A DNA stretch of 64,000 bases from Chloroflexota bacterium (lineage in GTDB: Bacteria > Chloroflexota > Dehalococcoidia > Bin125): positions 1 through 64,000 of the forward strand of contig JAPPJZ010000018.1 of the NCBI GenBank assembly GCA_028874365.1. Reading direction: 5' to 3'. The position numbers and the translations under genes were made by a program. This document shows, in pieces, positions 8,023 to 17,225 of the stretch (position 1 is its first letter; every line of letters begins with the position of its first letter). The notes beneath the pieces are model-generated. The model searched no databases, was not told the origin of the DNA, and saw nothing but the letters and a program-made list of their open reading frames with translations.

Positions 8023-9905
8023 ATGCACGAGCAAGAGACCCGAGCCGGAACCGGAAGGTGGACGCGCATCCTGGTGCTGCCGTTGATCATCCTGGCAGTT
8101 GCCACAGCGGCGCTGTCCGTCGCCTGCGGAGATGACGCGCAACCGGCGCAGAGCGAGCAGCCGGCGGGGGTGGAGCGCCAGGCGGAGCAAGCCGAGCGGC
8201 CTGCCGTCGCCGATGCCCAACAGGAGGTCGCTCCGGGGCAACCGAAGGCGATGGATCAGGAAGAAGTTCTCTCCCAGGAGGAAGCCGAGCAGCAACAGCA
8301 GGAGGCCATTGAGCAGCAGGCGGCAGAACAGCAAGCCGTTGCCGAGTATGAGGAGGAAGAACAGGCCGCCCAAGAAGCGATGGAGCAAGCGCAGGAACAA
8401 GCGTCCTCCGACAGCTCCCGTTCCCGGCAGCGACAGGAGCGCTCAAGCGAGGAACGTCGCACGCCCCGGCGCTCCTTGCCCGGAGCGACCAACTTCGAGG
8501 ATTACCCAACCATCGGCTGGCGCGAAACCGTCGACGATGATACTTCCACGTTCTCCCTCGACGTCGACCGCACCTCTTACTTCCTCGCCCTGAACTGGGT
8601 CGAAGCCGGATACGCGATTGAGCCTGCTTCGGTGCGGGCCGAGGAGTGGATCAACGCCTTCAGCTACAACTACGACCTGCCTGAGGTCGATGACAGCTTC
8701 GCCGTCACCACCGATATCCTCGAACACCCCCTGCACGATGATCTGCATCTCGTCCGCATCGCCACCCAGGCGCCCGAGTTCGTCGACAACACGCCGCTCA
8801 ACGTGACGCTGGTGCTCACGCATCCGGCTCGATGCAGGAAGGCAATCGTGTCGAGATCGCCCGCGCGGCGGCAGAATCGATCCGCCGCGGACTCAGCTCG
8901 GACGACCGTATTGCCGTCGTGCTCTTCTCCGACAACATCGTCGCCAGCGAGTCTCATCAGCGTCCTGACGATCGCGACATCAGGAGAATCATCGACCGGC
9001 TCGGACCAACCGGCTCAACCAATGTCCAGGCCGGCCTCAACCGTGGCGTCCGATTTGCAGATGAGATCCGTCGCGAACGACCCAACGCCCACAACTACGT
9101 GATCCTCATGTCCGACGGCGTCGCCAACGTCGACGCTACCGACCCGTTCGCCATCCTGCGGACGGCCGAGGACCGCGATGACAGCAACCCGCTCCGTCTG
9201 ATCACGGTCGGCGTCGGCATCGCCAACTACAACGACGTTCTGCTTGAGCAGCTCGCCCAGCACGGCAACGGCTGGTACCGCTACTTGCAAGATGTCGCCC
9301 AGGCTCAATCCACCTTCAGCCGCGAGAACTGGCTGGCGCTCTCGATTCCCTTCGCCGACCAGGCTCGCGCCCAGGTCCGCTGGAACAACGAGTCGATCGT
9401 CGCCTGGCGACTCGTCGGCTACGAGAACCGCGTCACTGCCGACCGTAACTTCGAGCAGGATCGCAAGGAGTTCGCAGAAATCCCGATGGGATCCGCCACC
9501 ACCATGTTCTTCGAGGTTGAGTTGAGCGACACGGCAATCCGCGATGGCGTCGTTGACCTCGGCGAGGTCGAACTGCGCTGGCTTACTCCGATGTCCGGGG
9601 AATCCAATCGCCAGCAGATTCAGATGGTTTCCGGCATTTCGCGCTTCGGCGACGACGCCATGCTGGACCTCGGCTCAGTCGTTGCGCTCGCCGCCGACCG
9701 TTACAGCTGGTTCGGACAGGCCGGCCTCAGCGAGGACACCATGCTGCTGGCCGCCGAGCACCTGGACGAGCTCTCCTGGTGGTTCGCCCACCTGCCCGCT
9801 CGCATCCTCAACAGCCAGGCCGGAGAGGACTTCGCCCGGCTGCTCGTCGCCATGGGCGACGTCGCCGAAGAGTTCGAGGCGGAGGACCCGGGCTATTCCC
9901 GCTAA
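8023..9905 (+). pseudogene. YfbK-like von Willebrand factor A lipoprotein, frameshifted at MIDAS motif
   Basis: The ATG follows GGAGG by five bases. The product starts with a lipoprotein signal (TAALSVAC, lipobox), then a Gln/Glu-rich spacer of ~80 residues. After that come the conserved block NFEDYP...STFSLDVDRTSYF and the vWA domain. Translation in the first frame reads LNVTLVL and then changes sense; the second frame resumes as ASGSMQEGN. Adding one G between 8817 and 8818 restores DASGSM, the DxSxS metal-ion adhesion motif. The remaining MIDAS elements (GSTNVQ, LMSDG) and the DUF3520-like C-terminus are intact. Restored length is about 627 residues. It is either a one-base assembly error or a very recent inactivation. 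The normal role in the family is unknown envelope binding. Confidence 0.85.
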
Positions 9906-9907
9906 GC

Positions 9908-10111
9908 ATGGGGAATCCGGGCGAAACTCAGCGCACCGATCAAGACAGCGCGAAGGCTGAGGCACAACAGGGACTCGATTGGATCGGGGACGAGTCTGGT
10001 CACCCAGTGGAGGCCGCGAGGGAGCTGATGTCCAAACTCGATCTGCGCGACCCGAGTGGGCGAACCCGGCGCGACGTAATCTCAGCCACCAACTCACTGG
10101 AGTACGGGTAG
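9908..10111 (+). CDS. Small hypothetical protein (67 aa)
   Basis: It begins two bases after the stop of the vWA gene, so it could be translated by reinitiation; no separate ribosome-binding site is visible. The product is hydrophilic and acidic/basic mixed, with no membrane segment or known motif; the C-terminal half (ARELMSKLDLRDPSGRTRR) reads protein-like. It may be a genuine small gene or the remnant of something larger. Confidence 0.35.
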   Translation: MGNPGETQRTDQDSAKAEAQQGLDWIGDESGHPVEAARELMSKLDLRDPSGRTRRDVISATNSLEYG

Positions 10112-10884
10112 CCGCATTAGGCGAATGGCGGCGGCGAGCGGCCGGCCGCGAGCGAATGGTTGCGCGGTTCCGCCACGGATCCGGCGATGGCGGCCCGCCG
10201 GGCCCCGATGCCGGCCCGGTCGATCTCACGGTCCAGCCGCTTCTCTATCGGAGGCGGCACGGAACGACACTGTGCGATCGATGCGGGCTCCCGCGGCCAA
10301 CGCCGCGCTCGGCGAAGTGCTGCCCGGCCGGACTTGGCCGCAGTCCCGCGCCGGGAGTCCGGGCGTGGCGGGTGGGGAAGAGTCGAGCAAGTCAGCGGGA
10401 TCAGGAACCAGGCGGCCTGCGAGGACGTTCTGAGTCGTATGCGGGTGTTCATCGTCTTGGTCGTTTACCTTGCCGCTGCGGCGACCTGCGCGTGCAGCGG
10501 CGACGGACCTCGTCCGTCCTCGAAACGCTAACCACAGCGCTAATACTGACGGCGTGGTCTGCCCACGAGTCTTCGAGCAGCTTGCACTCGATCCCAACGA
10601 AGTCGCAGCGTAGTGGCCGGGGGTACCGATTGAGGTGCCCTACCGCCAACGACACTCTCAGCAAGAAAGACCCGCTTGAGCGCAAGGAGAGGACTGACCC
10701 ACCGCTCACGCGCTGAAGTACGTCTTCGTACGAGCCGTCTTCGTCGCCCTTTCGCTCCGGCAACGAGTGGCCAAGGAACTATCCCAAGCAACAGGATTGA
10801 ATCAGATCATCAATGCCACGAGTATGGCTATCCTGACCGGTAGTGGGATTCTGCACACCTTGAATCAGGTGGCTGGGGCGGGCG
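10112..10884. other. Gene-poor stretch with one possible lipoprotein fragment
   Basis: Apart from a 30-codon lipoprotein-like frame (10439-10531), no gene is convincing. A minus-strand frame at 10449-10763 contains a protein-like core (PLRCDFVGIECKLLEDSW), but only a TTG start and no ribosome-binding site. A plus-strand 245-codon frame is arginine-rich throughout and is not believed. The stretch may be decayed coding DNA. Confidence 0.35.
10439..10531 (+). CDS. Possible lipoprotein signal fragment (30 aa)
   Basis: The ATG opens a textbook short lipoprotein signal: MR, a hydrophobic stretch VFIVLVVYLAAAA and TCACS as lipobox. The frame stops only ten residues after the cysteine. It may be a lysis-type mini-lipoprotein or the 5' stub of a decayed lipoprotein gene; the low coding quality around it favours the second. 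Confidence 0.3.
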   Translation: MRVFIVLVVYLAAAATCACSGDGPRPSSKR

Positions 10885-11388
10885 ATGCTCAAAAGTATCG
10901 GAATCGGTTCAGGGATTTTGATTGTGGTGGGGCTCGTTACATTGGGGGTGATGATCTGGTCGTCCGACCAAACGACAGAGGTGGTGTCCCGAGTTGAGCA
11001 AGCAAACGACCGGACAACCCAGGCAGTCACCAGGGTGGAGCAGGCGACCAGTCAGACAACCCAGGCGGTCACCAAGGTGGAACACGCGAGCAGTCAGGCG
11101 ACGCAGGCGGTCTCCAAGGTGGAGCAGGCTCTAAGGCAGAAGGAGACTCTGGAGGTGGGTGAGTTGGTCTACCCCTATTCGACCAAGATCGATGTTTTTC
11201 GAGTGGACGCTCGCGAGGACAACACCGCTGTTCTCCGCCATATTCCTAGCCCTACGGTGTTCGAACGGGCCGGATGCGACTGGGACAGGGTGCGTGACAT
11301 CAGCTCAAACCTCTCGGATTACGACTTTCGAATCGATAGCCCATACCGTGAGCCATACGACCCTGGGGAATTCGCCTGCATCCGTTGA
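10885..11388 (+). CDS. Membrane-anchored repeat protein, unknown function
   Basis: 167 residues. Residues 5-25 form one transmembrane segment (IGIGSGILIVVGLVTLGVMI). Residues 30-85 consist of four 14-residue repeats of the type TTQAVTKVEHASSQ, predicted to be a long helix or coiled coil. A C-terminal globular part (about 86-167) contains FERAGCDWDRVRD and resembles no family I recognise. The topology suggests a short cytoplasmic end and an extracytoplasmic stalk carrying a small head, or the reverse. There are no close operon partners. The upstream GGGGCGGG is at best a weak ribosome-binding site. Confidence 0.6.
   Translation: MLKSIGIGSGILIVVGLVTLGVMIWSSDQTTEVVSRVEQANDRTTQAVTRVEQATSQTTQAVTKVEHASSQATQAVSKVEQALRQKETLEVGELVYPYSTKIDVFRVDAREDNTAVLRHIPSPTVFERAGCDWDRVRDISSNLSDYDFRIDSPYREPYDPGEFACIR
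10972..11139 (+). repeat. Four 42-bp in-frame tandem repeats
   Basis: Each unit encodes 14 residues of the stalk (consensus TTQAVTKVEQATSQ). The middle two copies are most alike, as expected for recent unit duplication; the outer copies have diverged. Repeat number could vary between strains. Confidence 0.7.
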
Positions 11389-11709
11389 CTCTCGATGAGC
11401 CTGTTGCAGATGCTTCCAGTATCACCGGGACTGTTTCCTGACGCAGGTGCCTGCGATGTAGCGTCCGGCCCGGGAGATGATTCGGGCTCGAATCGACCGT
11501 AGCCCGCCCACTCGCCATCTGCTCCACTTCGACCCTATGTTCCTACAGCGTTGCGAAGACAGGTGCCGACAAGTGTCCATGCAGCTATCACACCCGATCA
11601 TCATCGGGAGGCTGCCATATGCATTTCTCCTACTCTCTATCGTCGCCGCGTTGTCCTCGGCCGTAGGACCAGTGCAGCGTATTCGTCGGTCGGGTAGTCT
11701 GGGGGTGAT
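11389..11709. other. Intergenic stretch without a supportable gene
   Basis: This separates the repeat protein from the left end of the IS21-type element. Open frames exist on both strands but lack ribosome-binding sites and known motifs. Nothing else was seen. Confidence 0.4.
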
Positions 11710-11744
11710 TGCGTCAACGTCGCTCGGAAAGTGATCCACCTCAT

Positions 11745-13380
11745 TGTTGTAGAGCAGCGACTTTGTCAGACCAACTGAGCAGCGATTCCGTCAGTGTCGC
11801 GCCGTTCCGATAAGGATGAAGCAGCGCGGATTCGGCGTCCAGGCACCCCGTTGGGACGGACGTAGTTGCTCACCGTGATGCGCGAGACCCCGAGCAGTCG
11901 AGCGGTCGCCCGCATCGAGAGGCCTTGCAGCTGCGCCTGCTGGATCGCTTTCCGGCGGGTGAGTTGGCGGGGCGTGGGCGGCCGCAGCGGGCGTCCGTTA
12001 GCGGCGGGTTCAGGAGCGGCTCCGTTGCGCGCCGCGTGGACCGAAGCGCCGTTCGGGCTGGGAGTTTCGGCAGGCCGGGGTAACGCTCCGCCGGAGCCGC
12101 GGCCCAAGACGATCCGCTCGTAGTCGGGACGGCTGGCGAGTTCGGCGCAGGCCGTCCGCAGCGTACCGGCGGGCGGCGGGGCCAGGCGCGAGGCGATAGG
12201 CGCGCCCTAATGACGGACCGAGAGCGGGCCGTCCGCTCGTTCGACCACTTCGACCCGCGACCGGGCGTAGCTGGTCCGCTCGGGCCCGGGCAGGAGTTGC
12301 AGCGTGCGCCAGCGGAACTTGACGGTGTTGTCCCGAGCGACGGTGCGGGGATGGCGGAAGGCGAGGACGGCGCCCAGGTCGAGCGTCGGCTTGAGCGGAC
12401 GGTAGGCCGGCTCGGACTGCGCCGGTTCGACCCGGAAGCGAGCATTGAAGCGCGGCAGGAAGCCGTCGAGCACGGTCTGGGCCTCGGCGATCGTCTCGGC
12501 GCCGGCGTGACGCAATTCGGTCACGAGCCGGTCCTGGAACGTGCCCGCGAAGCGTTCCACACGCCCTTTGGCCTGCAGTGAGCGGGCGAACACCTGGGTG
12601 ATCCCCAGTTCCCCGAACGCCCGCGAGAACTGGGTCGGCGGGCGTCGTCCCGTTCGTCCTATGGGGGCCTGGAAGACGCCGTGACGGTCGGTATAGAGCG
12701 CGAGCGGCAGGCCACGGCGCAGAACGACTTGCTCCAAGAGCGAGAAGTAGCCGCGGGCGTCCTCGGCCGGGCGGAACAGTGCGGAGGGCACATCGCCGGT
12801 CGCATCGTCGACCGCGAGCAGCAGGGTGAACCGCGGTCCGCGTTCTTCCAACCAGGCATGGTGGCTGCCGTCGACCTGCAGCAGCATCCCCTCGCGCGGC
12901 ATCCGCTCGCGCCGCACGCGGTGCTCGGGCGGCCGCCGCCGGCGCGGGCTGGGCATCCCGGCCGCTTCGAGGATGCGGCGGACCGTGAAGCGGCTCAGGG
13001 CGAGCCCCTCGTGCTCCCAGAGCAGCTCGCTGAGGTGCGTGTGGTTGGCGCCCGGGTAGCGCTCGCGGGCGAAGCGGACCACCGTAGCGGGCACTGAGTC
13101 CGGCACGGCGTTGTGCGGCCGTCGGCCGCAGTTGCCGTGAGCCAGGGCTGGCGCGCCCCGCGCCCGATAGGCCGCCAGCAAACGCCAGACGTGGCGCTCG
13201 CTCACGCCCAACACCTCAGCAGCCTGCGCTGCTCGCAGGCCGTCGGCGTCCACACGCTCCAGCACCAGGCGTCGAGCCGCCTCCGACTGTGATACTGTCC
13301 GTCTCCTCCCACTTACGTGTTCAGGACTGACAGAGTCGCTGCTCGCTTAGCTACTGACTGAATCGCTGCTCGTCGACAAC
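11745..13380 (-). mobile_element. ISNCY-type insertion sequence with 5-bp target duplication
   Basis: The 1636-bp element begins TGTTGTAGAGCAGCG and ends CGCTGCTCGTCGACAAC, imperfect inverted ends. Each end holds two spaced copies of GAGCAGCGAYT-GTCAG, probable transposase-binding sites. It is flanked on both sides by CTCAT (11740-11744 and 13381-13385), a clean five-base target duplication. It lies inside the left end of the IS21-type element. Its transposase gene is disrupted. Confidence 0.8.
11766..13265 (-). pseudogene. ISNCY-family DDE transposase, interrupted by an amber codon
   Basis: The protein has an N-terminal helix-turn-helix (AAEVLGVSERHVWRLLAAY) and an RNase H-like integrase core with acidic residues at LLQVDGSHH, LYTDRHG and KGRVERF. 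The frame stops at TAG (12207-12209) after PLSVRH but continues open in the same frame for ~146 codons to the element end; CAG to TAG would explain it. The extension carries a second HTH-like segment (SMRATARLLGVSRITVSNYV). Upstream of the GTG used here the frame also stays coding (SQSEAARRLVL) as far as GTATCACAG, nine bases after GGAGGAG, so the true start codon may also be lost (GTG to GTA). Probably inactive. Confidence 0.8.
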
Positions 13381-13450
13381 CTCATCGGTGAAGAAGTGAT
13401 CCACTTGGGGGTGGTGGAAGTGGTCGGGTTTGGGGTGGCTTCACCTCCGT

Positions 13451-14211
13451 TCAGGCTGTGGTCCGACGACGGGTCCGGTAGGACTGGCCTTTGGTCGTGA
13501 GGATGTGCGCGTGGTGGCCGAGGCGGTCGAGCAACGCGGTGGTCAGCTTCTCGTCGCCGAAGACCTGGACCCACTCGGAGAACGCGAGGTTGGTGGTGAC
13601 GATCGTGGAGCGGCGTTCATGGCGGTCGGCGAGGAGGTTGAAGAGCAGTTCGCCGCCGGCCCGGTCGAAGGGCACGAAGCCGAGTTCGTCGACGATCAGC
13701 AGGGCCACCCGCAGGTAACGCTGATGCAGGCGGGTGAGCATACGCTCGTCGCGGGCCTCGAGCAGTTCGCGCACGAGGTCGGCGGCGCGGATGAAGGCGA
13801 CCCGCTGGCGGCGCTGGACGGCTTCGACCCCGAGCGCGATCGCGAGATGGGTCTTGCCGGTGCCGATCGGGCCGGCGATCACGACGTCCTCACCGCGCTC
13901 GATGTAGTCGCAGGTGGCGAGCTGGGCGAGCTGCGGCCGCTCGATCCCGCGCAGCACGTCCCAGTCGAGCTGGTCCAGGGTCTTGTGGTCGGGGAAGCGG
14001 GCACAACAGCAATGGGGCGCAGGAGGCGGGCCACGGCGCCGTCGCGGCGGACCAGGACCTCGGCCTCGAGCAGCTGCAGCAGGAACTCCTCATAGTCCCA
14101 GCCGTCGTGTGCGGCCTGGCGGACCAGCTCGGGGTACTGGCGGCGCACGGTGGGCAGCTTGAGTTCGCGGCAATGGGCCTCGAGCACGGCTCGCCGCGCG
14201 GCGTCGCTCAC
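13451..14211 (-). pseudogene. istB: IstB-type AAA+ helper ATPase of IS21, frameshifted
   Basis: IstB assembles on target DNA and activates the IstA transposase. The N-terminal part (ELKLPTVRRQYPELVRQA...LLQLLEAEVL) is in one frame and the ATPase core in another, with the Walker A GPIGTGKTH, the Walker B VALLIVDELG and the sensor region STIVTTNL. Between them the expected VARLLR-ARFPDHKTL is split by about 14 extra bases (around 14003-14016, ATTGCTGTTGT on the minus strand), shifting the frame. The ATG overlaps the istA stop (ATGA), as is normal for IS21. The C-terminus seems complete. Without this ATPase, transposition is not expected. Confidence 0.85.
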
Positions 14212-15665
14212 GACGCACCTCGTTCCAGCAGTCGATCGAAGTCGGCCAGCGAAGCCTGCTCGACGCGGCAGCCGCGCAGCCGTTCCGGCACGGTCACCTC
14301 GTCCGGCGCCTGGGACGCGGCCAGTGAGCGGCGGACCGCTAACTCGTCGAAGCCGCCCTCGGCGAGACCGGCCTCCAGCGCCGCCCGCACCCGCTCCTCG
14401 CCATGTTCGGCGTCCGCCTGCAAGAGCCGCGCCAGGGCTCGGGCCGCCTCGTGACCGCCGCGTTCGTCCTCCAGCAAGTCCCAGAGCCGGTCGTAGGGCC
14501 CGCCCAGTTCGTCGACCAGCTCCGGCGCGACCTGGCGCAGGGCCTGTGGCTTGCGCGAGAGCTCGCCGAGGTAGTGGCGGTAGCGCACCCGCCGGCCGCC
14601 GAAGCGCTGGCGAGGATGGCTGACCTGCTCCGCGCCGCGCTGGAAGGCGACCTCGGAGACGCCGACCCAGGCGGTCACCCTCAGCCCGGCCCAGCGCTCC
14701 GGGACGGAGTACCAGGCCCCTTCCAGGCGGACCATGGCGCTGCGGTTGACTGAGACCGGCTGCATCCGCCGCGGCTCGAACGCGACCGCCGGCAGCGGAC
14801 GCAGCAACGGCCCTTCTGCGGCGAAACGCTCCCAGACCCGCTCGGGCGCGAGCCGGTCGACCTCCGCTTGCATCTCGTCCGAGATCTGCTGCAGCGAGTC
14901 GCCGCGCGGCAGCGGCGTCAGCACCTGCCAGCGCAGGCCCCGGCCGCGGCCCTCGACGCCGCCCTTGTCGTGTCCCTGACCGGGACGGGCGAAGCTGGGC
15001 TCGAAGGCGTAGTGACTGGCCAGCGCGGCGAAGCGCTCGGTCAGCCGGCGGCGCGGGAACTGCACCCGCCGGACCGCCGCCGAGAGGTTGTCGTAGACCA
15101 TCCGCCGGGGCACGCCGCCGAAGTGGGCGAAGGCACGCACGTGCCCGTCCAGGAAGGCGAGTTGGTCCTGGCGCTCATAGAGCCGGACGTAGTCGCGGCC
15201 CGAGTGCATCAGCCGGAACACCAGCAGCCACACCCGACGCCGCTCGCCGGCCAGGTCGACTCTGACCTCGAAGAAGTCGACCTGCGCGCTCTCGGCCGGA
15301 CGATGGACCAGCGGCGCGTAGACCTCGGCCCGCCGCCGGCGCCACTCGCGCAACTCGGCCAGGACCAGGGTCAGGCCGACCTCGTAGCCCTCCTCGCGCA
15401 ACTGCCGATGCAGTCGGCGCCCCGTGATCCGCTGCTTCGCCGTGGTCCGGTGCGACCACTCCTCCAGCAGCTGCTCCAACCGCGGCCGGACCCGGTCCAG
15501 CACCGGGCTGGAGCGTTGCCGCTCTTGTCGCTCGGGCGCCGGCGTCTCCAGGTAGCGGCGCACCGTGTCTCGCGCGACCCCCATCTCTCGGGCCACGCGG
15601 CGTTGACTCTGGCCCTCGACCAGCACCTTGCGCCGCAGCGCGTAGATATCCATCACTCCGAGCAT
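14208..15665 (-). CDS. istA: IS21 transposase IstA
   Basis: 485 residues. An N-terminal HTH (GQSQRRVAREMGVARDTVRRYL) is followed by the DDE catalytic core: aspartate at SAQVDFFEV, aspartate at VYDNLSAAV and glutamate at DKGGVEGRG. The C-terminal region (YSVPERWAGLRVTAWV) is the usual IS21 beta-barrel-like domain. The enzyme cuts and joins element ends during transposition. The reading frame is intact, but its partner istB is broken. Upstream lie the element's right-end repeats. Length is normal for the family. Confidence 0.9.
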   Translation of the reverse strand: MLGVMDIYALRRKVLVEGQSQRRVAREMGVARDTVRRYLETPAPERQERQRSSPVLDRVRPRLEQLLEEWSHRTTAKQRITGRRLHRQLREEGYEVGLTLVLAELREWRRRRAEVYAPLVHRPAESAQVDFFEVRVDLAGERRRVWLLVFRLMHSGRDYVRLYERQDQLAFLDGHVRAFAHFGGVPRRMVYDNLSAAVRRVQFPRRRLTERFAALASHYAFEPSFARPGQGHDKGGVEGRGRGLRWQVLTPLPRGDSLQQISDEMQAEVDRLAPERVWERFAAEGPLLRPLPAVAFEPRRMQPVSVNRSAMVRLEGAWYSVPERWAGLRVTAWVGVSEVAFQRGAEQVSHPRQRFGGRRVRYRHYLGELSRKPQALRQVAPELVDELGGPYDRLWDLLEDERGGHEAARALARLLQADAEHGEERVRAALEAGLAEGGFDELAVRRSLAASQAPDEVTVPERLRGCRVEQASLADFDRLLERGAS

Positions 15666-15976
15666 CCCTCTCTCCCAACCGGCGTCGGCTCACGCCGATC
15701 ACGGGTTGGGGCTTGGCCTCCAAGTGGCCGAGCTTTAGAGCGATCACTGGACGAGTTTTATAGCGATCAATGCAGTTGGGCGAGGATTGAAACCGGGATC
15801 GATGGGACGGCATGACGAAAGCCGAGCAGCCTGCGCCCGGCCTTCGGGTCGGGGGAGGTGCGCTAGCTAGGCCAACGCCGTCGCATCATCTTGGGTTGCT
15901 GCATTGTGCCTGACCACGCGGGGTGATGGCCTTTTCGCGGGGGCCGGTTCTCACACCCGCGGCGCGCCTCACACAT
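15666..15976. other. IS21 right end and short spacer
   Basis: It holds the right-end repeats of the IS21-type element (related units CTTTAGAGCGATCACTGG and TTTTATAGCGATCAATGC) followed by about 200 bases in which no gene or structured element was recognised. Confidence 0.6.
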
Positions 15977-16222
15977 CTATTGCCGCCCCCACAGGAAATC
16001 GCCGAACACCATGGGCCATCCCATCAGCAGGACGAACACCAAGGCGATGAGCAGCCGACGCCACGACAGTCTGAGGAACACGCCGGCCGTGACCAGAACC
16101 AGTCCGCCAGCGAGCGCCAGATAGGTAGTGCCGACATCGCCGAGCGCGAGATACCAAGCGATCGCCGAGACTCCGACCAGGCCGCCAATGACCATCGCCG
16201 CCGTCGAGAGTTGATTTCGCAT
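15977..16222 (-). CDS. Small integral membrane protein (81 aa)
   Basis: Nearly the whole protein is hydrophobic. Three helices are likely, around residues 8-27, 31-50 and 56-75; the second and third are separated by a basic turn (RLSWRR) that should face the cytoplasm. No family was recognised. The next gene on the same strand starts about 900 bases upstream and ends 46 bases before this one, so the two may be cotranscribed. No strong ribosome-binding site is visible. Confidence 0.55.
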   Translation of the reverse strand: MRNQLSTAAMVIGGLVGVSAIAWYLALGDVGTTYLALAGGLVLVTAGVFLRLSWRRLLIALVFVLLMGWPMVFGDFLWGRQ

Positions 16223-16268
16223 GAAGTTGGGGGAGCGCGGCCGCGAAGGACCGCGCCCGCCTATGGTC

Positions 16269-17123
16269 CTAACTACCGGTCTGACAGTAGGTGTGCTTGT
16301 GCAGGTTGGGGTACCAACCGGCGCCGGAGACCCACTTGAACCTGAAGTAACAGGTGTACGATCCGGTCCCCCTGACCCTCGTCGTCACCTTCGACTCCGC
16401 GTAGACATCTCGGTTGAGCGTCGTCGGGAAGCCGTCAGAGTGCCAATCGACCTCGTCCCAGGCGTCGTAGATCGTGTTGATGGAGTTCATATTGGTGCCC
16501 TTGACGGCCATGTGCCGGAGCCACCACTGGTTGGTGAAGCGGTCGACGGTCTGCCGGGCTGTGGAGATCGTGCCGTTCGCGTAGCTCCAGTCGACCCGCG
16601 AGTAGTGCCAGAACATCGGGATGTGGGCAACGTCGTGTCCGATTAGCCTCGAGATGGCCCACTTGCTGGTCGACGACGAAGATGCCAGAGCAATCCCTTG
16701 GTCCTCAGCAAAGGTGACCTCGGACGAAACCTCAACCCCGTCGCAGGCGCCGACGAACTCGTAGGCGACCTCCAGGCCGTCTCCGGTCATCGCCGGTGTG
16801 TAGTTGACCTGGCAGTCTGTCGGAACCTCACCTTGAGTGGTCGGAGGCGTCACCGTGAGGTAGAACTGGCAGTCGCTGTCGGTGTAGGTGGCGTTCTCGC
16901 TGCGCAGGGTGCCTACGTCTAGTACACCCTCAGCCAACCCCTCGCAGATGGCACCCCCTCGGGGATCGCCGACACTCGGCTCGTGTGCCTGGATGGTGCT
17001 GGAGGTCAGCAGAAACACAACGACCGCCACTGCTGTGGCGGCCGCCATGAACGCTCCGGGGATGAAGCGTCTACTTCGTTGACCATCGTGCTTGTGGATG
17101 AGGTGGTCGAATCGGGACTGCAT
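16269..17123 (-). CDS. Secreted protein of unknown function
   Basis: 284 residues from the ATG seven bases after AAGGAGG; an in-frame ATG 13 codons upstream lacks such a site. The basic N-terminus leads into a hydrophobic segment (FMAAATAVAVVVFLLTSS), with probable cleavage after TIQAHA-like sequence, so the protein is exported. The mature part has about six cysteines and a histidine-rich centre (RLIGHDVAHIPMFWHYSRVDW), which could bind a metal, but the spacing fits no peptidase I know. The C-terminus is beta-rich (YTCYFRFKWVSGAGWY). It may form an operon with the 33-codon gene upstream and the small membrane protein downstream. Confidence 0.6.
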   Translation of the reverse strand: MQSRFDHLIHKHDGQRSRRFIPGAFMAAATAVAVVVFLLTSSTIQAHEPSVGDPRGGAICEGLAEGVLDVGTLRSENATYTDSDCQFYLTVTPPTTQGEVPTDCQVNYTPAMTGDGLEVAYEFVGACDGVEVSSEVTFAEDQGIALASSSSTSKWAISRLIGHDVAHIPMFWHYSRVDWSYANGTISTARQTVDRFTNQWWLRHMAVKGTNMNSINTIYDAWDEVDWHSDGFPTTLNRDVYAESKVTTRVRGTGSYTCYFRFKWVSGAGWYPNLHKHTYCQTGS

Positions 17124-17225
17124 GTCGTCCCTCCTTTCGAGTTGCGAACCTCCTCTGTCCACGTCCGACTCTACGACTCTGGAATCGACCCTGCCGAAGC
17201 GTCCACCGTCTCACATAACCAATTC

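Larger units (their letters stand above)
11710..15774 (-). mobile_element. IS21-family element interrupted by an ISNCY-type element
   Basis: It contains istA and a broken istB on the minus strand in the standard overlapping order. The right end ends in GATCAATGCA, whose reverse complement TGCATTGATCGCT resembles TGCGTCAACGTCGCT at the left. Removal of the inner element joins two AGTGATCCAC repeats about 23 bases apart, typical of multi-repeat IS21 ends. Target duplications were not evident (GTGAT left, GTTGGG right), so the outer limits are approximate. Confidence 0.65.

Noticed and set aside
9979-10716. 245-codon plus-strand frame
   Set aside because: Arginine/glycine/serine-rich with no motif or ribosome-binding site; overlaps other weak frames in a decayed gap.
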